Part shown: positions 8,701 to 13,872 of the stretch, piece after piece
Layout of the letters: every line of letters starts with the position of its first letter
How positions within the stretch are numbered: the stretch's first letter is position 1
From: an uncultured Bacteroidota bacterium
GTDB taxonomy: Bacteria > Bacteroidota > Bacteroidia > 2-12-FULL-35-15
Reading direction: 5' to 3'
Assembly: GCA_903889605.1 (NCBI GenBank)
Contig: CAISYK010000834.1
Location: forward strand, 1 to 13,872
DNA length: 13,872 nucleotides
The notes under the pieces: generated by a model
The model's database searches: none
What the model was told of the DNA's origin: nothing
What the model saw: the letters and a program-made list of their open reading frames with translations, nothing else
Translations under genes and position numbers: made by a program

Positions 8701-10863
8701 GATTATTACCGGGGTCGGGTCGCCGCCTGATTGACAATAAGTAGCAGATGAATATACAAAAGCTGCATCTTCAATTGGGTTAACAGTGATTGTTGCAGTA
8801 ACTGAATTGCCTATACATCCATTTACTGATGGGACAATGGTATAAACTGCAGTTCCAGAGGTAGTACCGGAGTTTGTCAGGGTTTGAACTATTATAGAAT
8901 CAGAGCCGAATGTCCCTCCAGTTACTCCTGATTGGAAAACCGTGTACATATAAGAAGTCCCCGGAACATTACTTGACAAAACAATAGAAGTGCTGTCTCC
9001 TGAACAAAATGTTTGTGTAGGAGGAGCGGCAGTAATGACAGGCATAGGGTTTACCGTAACCACTACAGTTATTGGGTTACCAGTACATCCGTTCGCTGTG
9101 GAAGCTACAGAATAAGTAGCAGTGCCGGGTATTGCTCCCGCAGTTAATGTTTGAGAAATAGTTGGCCCAAAGCCCGGCGCAGCCCCGGTGACTCCAACCT
9201 GAGCAACTGTCCAAGAGAATATAGTACCAATAGTTATGCTGCTTAAAGCAATGGAAGTAACCGTTCCAGAACAAATTGTTGATATTGCAGGTGTTGCTGT
9301 GGCCGTTGAACCTGGATCTGGGTTAACAGTAATTGTTGTTGTAATAGGAACAGCAGCACAGGTGCTGGCTGCTGCAGTGATTGTATAAACGGCATTACCG
9401 CTTGTACCTCCAGTTACAACCAGAGGATCTGCAATACTTGTTCCAGTATTATTTGTTCCGCCGGTAAGACCCGTCTCTACAACAGTCCATGAAAAGATTG
9501 TTCCGGCAACATCACTGGTAAGAACAATGGGCACAATAGCACCTGCACAAATAGTTTGATTGGGTGGGGTTGCAGTTAGAACCGGAATTGGATTTACAGT
9601 AATTGTAACAGTTATAGGGTTGCCGACACATAAATTTGCTGTAGGTGTGACAGTGTACACCGCGGTACCCTGTATTCCGCTGGCAGACAATACTTCAGCA
9701 ATTGTGCTCCCCGAATTATTTGTTCCGCCTGTTACTCCGGTTTGAGCAACGGTCCAGGCAAAAGTGGTGCCGGCAACAAAACTCGTTAATGCAATATTGG
9801 GTGCAGTTCCTGAACATATTGTTTGGGAGGATGGTGTTGCTATTGCAAATGGAACAGGGTTAACTGTTACAGCAACAGATACACAGGTTGTGGTATTACA
9901 TGCGCCTTGTGCAAGCACATAATAAGTGGTGTTTGCAGTTGGGGTAACAGTAAGAGTGGCACCAGAACCTTCGTATGTACCTCCGCAGGAGCCGGAATAC
10001 CATTTCCAGGAAGCTCCTGTCCCCAAAGATCCTCCTGCAACGGTTAAAATTGTAGGGGTTCCGCAGGTAGTACTAGGACTTGCCGATGCAGATGTAGGTG
10101 CAACAGATGGAGTATTTACAGTAACTGTTACAGGTACGCAAAGGGTTGTTCCGCAGCCTCCGCCAACTGCCTTAATGAAATATGTTGTGGTTACAGTAGG
10201 AGTGACTACAATTGAAGCGCCGGTACCTTCAAATGTTCCGCCGCATGAACCTGAATACCAATTCCACACTGCGCCTGTGCCAAGAGATCCACCCACTTTA
10301 GTTAATGTTACAGCCCCTCCGCAAGAAGGATTAGGAGCTGCATTTGCAGAAGTAGGAGCTATAGATACTGGAGTATAGGTAAGAGTTACCACAGCCCTTT
10401 GAGCACAAAATGCCGCATTAGGGCATAACCTAAAAGTATTAACTCCTCCGTAAATATAGCCGGGTAAACCAGTAGGGCAAGGGAAAGTAATGTTGGCCGC
10501 AGGGTATGAAGAACATGACCAACATGCACAATTTCCGTCACCAGGGGCAGTACCAATAAGAACCCCGTTAATATAAGTTGGTTCAGCAGTTGCGTTGCAG
10601 CTTCCTCCAAAATAAGTAACCGTGGCACCTATAACGATATTTCCCGGAGGAACGGGATCAATGAATGTTTTATTGAAACATGCAGCAGTTGTTCCGCAGT
10701 TGCCTACATTGTTATTTACACACCAATAATCAGCACCGCAAGTGCCGCAGCATCCCTGAGCTTGCGCACCAGTATATATAATTGTAAAATTAACTGTTTG
10801 AGCGAACACCGAAGAGGTGGTTATTGCCAGCAAAAGCAGGCTGGTAAAAATATTATTTTTCAT
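5728..10863 (-). CDS. Giant T9SS-targeted multidomain repeat protein B (CHU_C C-terminal domain)
   Basis: 1711 aa, ATG 10863-10861 to TGA 5730-5728. Signal peptide 1-21 (VFA|Q). Cys-rich domain about 22-164 with 13 Cys (38, 39, 42, 48, 56, 62, 89, 112, 114, 117, 129, 147, 153). Two Ig-like modules about 165-335. Four PKD-like modules 336-697. Four XY composite repeats 698-1362. One PKD-like module 1363-1454. SprB-like repeat about 1455-1540 (GSITGI, FSYQW, SGNYSLTVTDGNNC). Classical PKD domain about 1541-1620 (AAFTPNPLTGETPLTVNFTN, YKWQFGTGDSS, YTPLGTFTV). CHU_C / gliding-motility-associated C-terminal domain about 1622-1711 (IPNIFTPNGDDINDVF, IFNRWGQKEYE, GWDG, GTYFYII). The last domain is established as a T9SS type-B sorting signal, so the protein should reach the cell surface or medium. 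It starts 18 bp after small gene 2. A long stalk-like adhesin or matrix fibre is likely by architecture; no catalytic domain is visible. Confidence 0.95.
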   Translation of the reverse strand: MKNNIFTSLLLLAITTSSVFAQTVNFTIIYTGAQAQGCCGTCGADYWCVNNNVGNCGTTAACFNKTFIDPVPPGNIVIGATVTYFGGSCNATAEPTYINGVLIGTAPGDGNCACWSCSSYPAANITFPCPTGLPGYIYGGVNTFRLCPNAAFCAQRAVVTLTYTPVSIAPTSANAAPNPSCGGAVTLTKVGGSLGTGAVWNWYSGSCGGTFEGTGASIVVTPTVTTTYFIKAVGGGCGTTLCVPVTVTVNTPSVAPTSASASPSTTCGTPTILTVAGGSLGTGASWKWYSGSCGGTYEGSGATLTVTPTANTTYYVLAQGACNTTTCVSVAVTVNPVPFAIATPSSQTICSGTAPNIALTSFVAGTTFAWTVAQTGVTGGTNNSGSTIAEVLSASGIQGTAVYTVTPTANLCVGNPITVTITVNPIPVLTATPPNQTICAGAIVPIVLTSDVAGTIFSWTVVETGLTGGTNNTGTSIADPLVVTGGTSGNAVYTITAAASTCAAVPITTTITVNPDPGSTATATPAISTICSGTVTSIALSSITIGTIFSWTVAQVGVTGAAPGFGPTISQTLTAGAIPGTATYSVASTANGCTGNPITVVVTVNPMPVITAAPPTQTFCSGDSTSIVLSSNVPGTSYMYTVFQSGVTGGTFGSDSIIVQTLTNSGTTSGTAVYTIVPSVNGCIGNSVTATITVNPIEDAAFVYSSATYCQSGGDPTPVIIGLPGGTFTSNPPGLSLNPSTGYITLATSAVGPYNLCYTTTGACSGSSCITMTIDNTTPFASFSYQGSPFCQNGTNPVPVFGAGASAGVFSVTPLGLQFVSINTGEIDLINSAPGTYLITNNIPPSGPCGAVTASSTVVIISSDNASFVYSSATYCTTGSPQTPVVTGLSGGTFSSAPAGLSLNPSTGTITLSASSWGIYLLSYTTNGACPSISSITMTIDTITPSASFSYVGSPFCQNGTNPFPFFGPNASAGIFSASPSGLAFVQVNTGEIDLINSVSGTYLVTNTIPASGICLPISDTYTITIGQSDNASFTYPSATYCITGPNQTPSITGLLGGTFSSIPPGLSLNPSTGTIILSTSAIGVYTLSYSTYGSCPNTSTIIMTIADSTPFANFSYSAASFCQNALNQYPVFVPNASAGVFSSSPPGLVIMHVNTGELDIANSLPGTYTVTNIIPQSGICNEVSASTTVIITPSDNAAFTYPSATYCTSGSPQSPTITGLPGGTFSSVPPGLSINPSTGTINLAGSNVGSYTLTYTTFGSCPNTSSITMTINDTASAASFSYAGSPFCQSAGNNPFPSFFPGASAGTYTASPSTGLVFVNVNTGEIDLEHSTSGIYTITNTIPVSGACVLVSASTIITINSAPVITATPPSLAFCASGTAPVTIVLSSTIPGTIVSWTVSQSGLTGGLPGTGPIITQTLTLIPGTSIGTATYTIVPDAGGCPGAPITVPIIVSPSIADTSAMIIIPANCGTETGSITGITMVSGQTPFSYQWHDSLNNVIGNGSANLSNVFSGNYSLTVTDGNNCSIVLGPFAVHSSQAVVAAFTPNPLTGETPLTVNFTNNSTGAVTYKWQFGTGDSSTAVSPSYVYTPLGTFTVCLTAISAANCVDSACSTISIYINSVFVIPNIFTPNGDDINDVFTVHAVGLKSLNAEIFNRWGQKEYEWHTTNGGWDGRSASGIRASEGTYFYIISAEGIDGKKYFEKGHFALVN
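6778..8772 (-). repeat. Tandem array of four XY composite repeats in protein B
   Basis: The first Ala codon of the DAAF/NAS motif lies at 8764, 8266, 7768 and 7270, exactly 498 bp (166 residues) apart. The last unit is 168 residues because its Y half has two single-residue insertions, one in the CQSAGNNPFPSF stretch and one in SPSTGLVFV. Within a unit the X and Y halves align to each other: A-S-F-x-Y, then (Y/F)C, N-P or Q-T-P, G-x-F-S, GL, TG-x-I-x-L, S-x-x-G-x-Y, G-x-C. The halves are spaced 81 then 85 residues apart (Ala700 to Ala781 to Ala866). Confidence 0.93.
8773..10371 (-). repeat. Two Ig-like and four PKD-like modules of protein B
   Basis: Residues 165-335 hold two Ig-like modules (APTSANAAP / APTSASASP, GGSLGTGA, WYSGSCGGT, TTYF/TTYY). 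Residues 336-697 hold four PKD-like modules starting at about 336, 426, 515 and 606 (QTICSG, QTICAG, STICSG, QTFCSG). Their lengths run 89-92 residues, so unlike the XY array they vary by one to three residues. Confidence 0.82.
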
Positions 10864-10881
10864 ATCCTTTGCTATTTAGAA

Positions 10882-11325
10882 TTATTGGACTGGGATAACT
10901 GTTAATCGAGAAGCTGAGTATCGTTTGAAATCTTTTTTATCGGCAACAAAATCCTTAACTTTAATAAGAAGTTCAGGATAAAGACTATTTCCGCATTCTC
11001 CTTTAAATTCAGTGTTTTGAGGGATTATTAACGATTTTTTATCGCCAGGCTTATCTCTGTTAATCCATTTTAGCTCTTGTGTAAATACGGCATCAGACCA
11101 TTCTAATTTAACAGGTTTGTTATTATGATTGAAAAATTTAACATATATAATGTCCTCACCATTACATGTATTAAGTTGGAAAAAGGCTTCGACGCCATTC
11201 ATGATATTACCGCCGGTTACAAGCAGGAATATTGGCTGCCAATCTGAATTGACTTGAGCATGCATCCTATTGGGAATAGCTAAAGTAAGAGCAAACAGAA
11301 AAATAAAAAAGTAATTTTTTTTCAT
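10882..11325 (-). CDS. Small secreted protein 2, partner of giant protein B (unrecognised family)
   Basis: 147 aa from ATG 11325-11323 to TAA 10884-10882. Signal peptide 1-23 (KKNYFF, hydrophobic core, MHA|Q). The mature part, like its paralogue at 5131-5580, opens with WQPI(Y/F)LL and keeps the Cys pair (54, 111), NTCNGED, PVKLEW, QELKWIN and KDFVADKKDFKRYS (124-137). No transmembrane helix follows the signal peptide, and many short alternating hydrophobic stretches suggest a beta-rich fold. It is the first gene of the minus-strand cluster, lying 18 bp before giant gene B, nearly the spacing seen in the other pair (17 bp). Family not recognised. Role as exported partner, chaperone or capping subunit of the giant protein is inference only. 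Confidence 0.87.
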   Translation of the reverse strand: MKKNYFFIFLFALTLAIPNRMHAQVNSDWQPIFLLVTGGNIMNGVEAFFQLNTCNGEDIIYVKFFNHNNKPVKLEWSDAVFTQELKWINRDKPGDKKSLIIPQNTEFKGECGNSLYPELLIKVKDFVADKKDFKRYSASRLTVIPVQ

Positions 11326-11343
11326 AATATTTATTCTAAATGC

Positions 11344-11362
11344 AGAGTTAAGATATAACTCT
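11344..11362. promoter_or_regulatory. 7-bp inverted repeat just upstream of small gene 2
   Basis: agagtta (11344-11350) and taactct (11356-11362) are perfect inverted repeats with a 5-nt spacer, 18 bp upstream of the small gene 2 start codon. It could be an operator or a hairpin in the 5' leader. No equivalent was found upstream of small gene 1. A short palindrome in AT-rich DNA can occur by chance. Confidence 0.25.
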
Positions 11363-12083
11363 ATTCAAGCAATTTAATTATTTATTCATTACTAGACTCC
11401 AAAGAAAGCTGAAAAGTTGCACCAATGAAATCAAAATAATACCACGGCTACACACATAAAGTATTAAAAACAAAGTGGAAAAACCAATAAAACGTAATGT
11501 GTTAAAGATTTTTCCATTTCAATTATTTTTTTTCACTTATTCAGGTGAAAACATTTTACCGCTTGAAAATTACAACTTATTTAGACAACTACAAGTCATT
11601 TGATGACAATTTTTTATTTTTTGGTTATTTAGATTCTATATAAATTTAGATGCCTGAGTTTTTATATGGGACTCTCTGACAAGATTTTGAATCATTTATA
11701 AGAATAAAACAGCAATCAAAAATCTGGTTAAAATGTCTTCAACAGATGTAAAGCCAAGCGCTGGCAAAGTAAATAATTACCTAATGAAAAATACTTTTTA
11801 AGAAAAGTTGAACAGATAATTAATAAAAAAACAGCAAATTCAGTCATGGATTTCAAGTTTCTAAAAACTTTTCAGATGCCGAAATTATTATGATAAGTTT
11901 TCAACAGACTTCCTTTAAATCGAGGCTGATGATTATTTTTCAGATATTTCCAACCCTTTACATTTCTGAGTGTATAAACTAACTATTGTATTCGCCCCAC
12001 CATAAAATTTATTGTCTCACAAAAAATGACATCGGCTTTTGGATTTAAAAATAGAACATCTGCTGAACAGTAGATATATTTTA

Positions 12084-12091
12084 TAATTTTG
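12084..12091 (+). promoter_or_regulatory. Candidate -7 promoter element of glyS (TAnnTTTG)
   Basis: taattttg is a perfect match to the TAnnTTTG -7 box used by the primary sigma factor in Bacteroidota. It ends 6 bp before the glyS ATG. No TTTG-like -33 element is seen about 20 bp upstream (nearest is 12038-12041). If used, transcription would begin at or within about a base of the start codon. Confidence 0.4.
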
Positions 12092-12097
12092 CGTCCT

Positions 12098-13645
12098 ATG
12101 GCAAATCAAGAAGATATTTTCAAAAACATTATTTCCCACTCAAAAGAGTATGGATTTATTTTTCAGAGCAGTGAAATTTATGATGGCTTAAGTGCTGTGT
12201 ATGATTACGGACAAATGGGGGTTGAACTCAAAAAAAACCTGCGCGAATACTGGTGGAAGGCAATGGTGCAGATGCACGAAAATATTGCAGGTATTGATGC
12301 GGCAATATTTATGCATCCTACCACATGGAAGGCTTCCGGACATATCGATGCCTTTAACGATCCATTGATTGATAATAAAGATAGTAAAAAACGCTATCGT
12401 GCGGATGTGCTTATTGAAGAGCATGTCGCGAAAATTGAAGCGAAAATTCAAAAAGAAGTTGATAAAGCAAAAGAACGTTTTGGTGAATCATTTAATGAAG
12501 AAACATTTCGAGATACAAATGGGCGAGTTTTAGAAAATCAGGCAAAAATTGATTCTATTCTGAGCCGTTTTAAAGAAGCTTTGGAAAAGAACAATTTGGA
12601 GGAAGTACGCCAGATTATTATTGATTGTGAAATTGTTTGTCCTGTTTCCGGCTCAAAAAACTGGACAGAAGTGCGTCAGTTTAATTTAATGTTCAGCACT
12701 TCGATGGGTGCGGTGAGCGAAGAATCGAACGTTATTTATCTTCGTCCGGAAACAGCGCAGGGTATTTTTGTGAATTTTTTAAATGTGCAGAAATCAGGAA
12801 GGATGAAAATTCCTTTTGGAATTGCACAAACTGGAAAGGCTTTCCGTAATGAGATTGTAGCGCGTCAATTCATTTTCCGCATGCGTGAATTTGAACAGAT
12901 GGAAATGCAGTATTTTGTACGTCCCGGCACCGAAATGGAATGGTATAACTATTGGAAAGCTGCACGTATGAAATGGCATAATTCATTAGGTTTGGGTGCA
13001 TCAAATTATCGTTTCCACGACCATTTAAAACTTGCACATTACGCAAATGCAGCCTGCGATATAGAATTTAATTTCCCTTTCGGATTCAAAGAATTGGAAG
13101 GTATTCACTCTCGCACGGATTTCGATTTGAAAGCCCACGAGAAATTCTCTGGAAAGAAACTACAATATTTTGATACCGAAACCAACGCAAATTATACGCC
13201 TTATGTGGTAGAAACCTCGGTGGGATTAGACCGTATGTTCTTAGCGGTTTTTTCTAATTCTTTGAAAGAAGAAACCTTAGAGGATGGTTCTACAAGAATC
13301 GTTTTACAATTACCATCGGTGTTAGCACCAACGAAAGCAGCGGTTTTTCCATTGGTAAAGAAAGATGGCTTGCCTGAAATTGCCCAACAAATCATAGAAG
13401 ATTTGAAATGGGATTTCAATGTGGCTTATGATGAGAAAGATGCCGTAGGAAGACGTTATAGAAGACAAGATGCTTTAGGAACTCCTTTTTGCATCACCGT
13501 TGACCATCAAACAGCCGAAGATCAAACGGTAACCATTCGCCATAGAGACTCTATGAAACAAGACCGTGTGAAAATATCGGAATTGAAAAACATTATTGAA
13601 ACAGAAGTTTCGATGAAAAATTGGTTGCTAAAAGCAAAAAATTAA
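12098..13645 (+). CDS. glyS: Glycyl-tRNA synthetase (single-chain, dimeric class II type)
   Basis: 515 aa. Attaches glycine to tRNA-Gly using ATP in the cytoplasm. I chose ATG 12098; an in-frame TTG at 12089 lies inside the candidate promoter element and would add only three residues. Motifs: YDYGQMGVELKKN 35-47 and an IAGIDAAIF-MHPTTWKASGH segment 63-82 near the N-terminus; LRPETAQ 215-221; class II motif 2 around 245-275 (KAFRNEI, FRMREFEQMEMQYF); motif 3 around 369-385 (YVVETSVGLDRMFLAVF); C-terminal anticodon-binding domain about 405-510 (APTKAAVFPL, RRYRRQDALGTPFCITVD, TIRHRDSMKQDR). Length and motifs fit the single-polypeptide GlyRS rather than the alpha2-beta2 form. The CPVSGSKNWTEVRQFNLMF stretch (181-199) has Ser where many relatives have the second Cys of a CPxCG zinc-type motif. 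Monocistronic as far as seen, with a terminator right after it. Confidence 0.97.
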   Translation: MANQEDIFKNIISHSKEYGFIFQSSEIYDGLSAVYDYGQMGVELKKNLREYWWKAMVQMHENIAGIDAAIFMHPTTWKASGHIDAFNDPLIDNKDSKKRYRADVLIEEHVAKIEAKIQKEVDKAKERFGESFNEETFRDTNGRVLENQAKIDSILSRFKEALEKNNLEEVRQIIIDCEIVCPVSGSKNWTEVRQFNLMFSTSMGAVSEESNVIYLRPETAQGIFVNFLNVQKSGRMKIPFGIAQTGKAFRNEIVARQFIFRMREFEQMEMQYFVRPGTEMEWYNYWKAARMKWHNSLGLGASNYRFHDHLKLAHYANAACDIEFNFPFGFKELEGIHSRTDFDLKAHEKFSGKKLQYFDTETNANYTPYVVETSVGLDRMFLAVFSNSLKEETLEDGSTRIVLQLPSVLAPTKAAVFPLVKKDGLPEIAQQIIEDLKWDFNVAYDEKDAVGRRYRRQDALGTPFCITVDHQTAEDQTVTIRHRDSMKQDRVKISELKNIIETEVSMKNWLLKAKN

Positions 13646-13662
13646 TCAGTTGATTTGTTGTA

Positions 13663-13702
13663 TAAAGCAAAAGGCTTTCCCTTGGGAAAGCCTTTTGCTT
13701 TA
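13663..13702. terminator. Bidirectional intrinsic terminator between glyS and a convergent gene
   Basis: Perfect 19-bp inverted repeat with arms 13663-13681 and 13684-13702 (core aaaaggctttccc / gggaaagccttttgc) and a 2-nt tt centre, in practice a CTTG loop. It sits 17 bp after the glyS stop and 2 bp before the end of the convergent gene. T-rich and A-rich arm ends (gcttta, taaagc) fit both directions, though no long U-tract follows. Confidence 0.85.
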
Positions 13703-13704
13703 GA

Positions 13705-13872
13705 TTAAAACCGATAGCCAACAAACAGATCGCCTCTGAAAAAGGCGTCAGGAACATTGCCTTGATTGCCAAGAGTTCTTCCGGCTCCTACGAGGATTTC
13801 GAAAACAAAACCCGAGCGATTGATCCATTTTTTACCAAGAGACAATCCTAAAGCACTGGTATCAAATTTTTC
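13705..13872 (-). CDS. C-terminal fragment of a probable outer-membrane beta-barrel protein (partial)
   Basis: The last 55 codons, ending in TAA at 13707-13705; the start lies beyond the right edge. The fragment reads EKFDTSALGLSLGKKW, then FVFEILVGAGRTLG, then AFFRGDLFVGYRF at the very end. Alternating hydrophobic and polar residues, repeated Gly and aromatics and a terminal Phe are typical of the last strands of small outer-membrane barrels in Bacteroidota (DUF3575-like proteins end similarly). The family cannot be fixed from 55 residues. It converges on glyS and shares its terminator. Confidence 0.7.
   Translation of the reverse strand, partial: EKFDTSALGLSLGKKWINRSGFVFEILVGAGRTLGNQGNVPDAFFRGDLFVGYRF

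Larger units (their letters stand above)
11326..12097. other. Divergent intergenic region of about 770 bp without a convincing gene
   Basis: Very AT-rich region between the divergent starts of small gene 2 (minus) and glyS (plus), so it must hold both promoters. I see no tRNA, no CRISPR and no ORF with protein-like content. The best short ORF, 11733-11801 plus (ATG, 22 codons, TAA), has no recognisable motif or start signal. Imperfect inverted repeats occur at 11476-11483/11509-11516 and 11530-11536/11545-11551, but both are weak. Part of it could be a decayed gene or an untranslated leader; nothing visible decides this. Confidence 0.5.

Noticed and set aside
9926..10378. 150-codon plus-strand open frame opposite the Ig-like and Cys-rich region of giant gene B
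   Set aside because: It is antisense to a well-supported coding frame with signal peptide, domains and a paralogue. Its composition follows from codons such as those for Thr, Gly and Val in the real gene.
11530..11551. Hairpin ttttcac / gtgaaaa next to a T-run, considered as a terminator
   Set aside because: The stem is only 7 bp and AT-rich. The T-run precedes the hairpin on the plus strand and becomes an A-run after it on the minus strand, so it fits a terminator in neither direction.
11733..11801. 22-codon plus-strand ORF in the intergenic region
   Set aside because: It is too short, has no recognisable motif, and its surroundings are full of stops in all frames. It could be chance or a relic.
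12089..12097. TTG start for glycyl-tRNA synthetase giving an extra M-R-P
   Set aside because: ATG at 12098 gives a normal MANQEDIF-type start, and the TTG lies inside a perfect TAnnTTTG promoter element.

Overview
The window comes from a Bacteroidota (Bacteroidetes) genome of modest GC content. Three things show this. A giant surface protein ends in the CHU_C / gliding-motility-associated C-terminal domain, a sorting signal of the type IX secretion system (T9SS). Glycyl-tRNA synthetase is the single-chain dimeric type. A perfect TAnnTTTG -7 promoter element lies just upstream of that synthetase gene.

Layout. Positions 1-11325 are all minus strand and hold two copies of a two-gene unit, each with a small secreted protein (about 150 aa) followed 17-18 bp later by a giant multidomain surface protein. 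In transcription order the genes are small protein 2 (11325-10882), giant protein B (10863-5728, 1711 aa, complete), a 147-bp gap, small protein 1 (5580-5131) and giant protein A (5113 to the left edge, at least 1704 aa, C-terminus outside the window). Both giants have a signal peptide, a unique Cys-rich N-terminal domain, 2-3 Ig-like modules, PKD-like modules and an array of a 166-residue composite repeat. B then ends with PKD-like, SprB-like, PKD and CHU_C domains. Positions 11326-12097 hold no convincing gene. Positions 12098-13645 (plus strand) encode glycyl-tRNA synthetase. A strong bidirectional terminator (13663-13702) separates it from the convergent 3' end of a probable outer-membrane beta-barrel gene (13705-13872, minus).

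How the genes may work together. All four proteins of the duplicated region have Sec signal peptides whose likely cleavage leaves an N-terminal Gln. The giants are expected to cross the outer membrane through T9SS and act as long, disulfide-stabilised surface fibres or adhesins. The constant 1:1 pairing with a small secreted protein suggests a dedicated accessory or partner, but this is inference from gene order and co-duplication.

The most notable structure is a higher-order repeat. Two homologous half-modules (about 81 + 85 residues) form a dimer, and the dimer is tandemly repeated with an exact 498-bp period at all seven within-array spacings in the two genes. Units at array edges or outside the array have other lengths.
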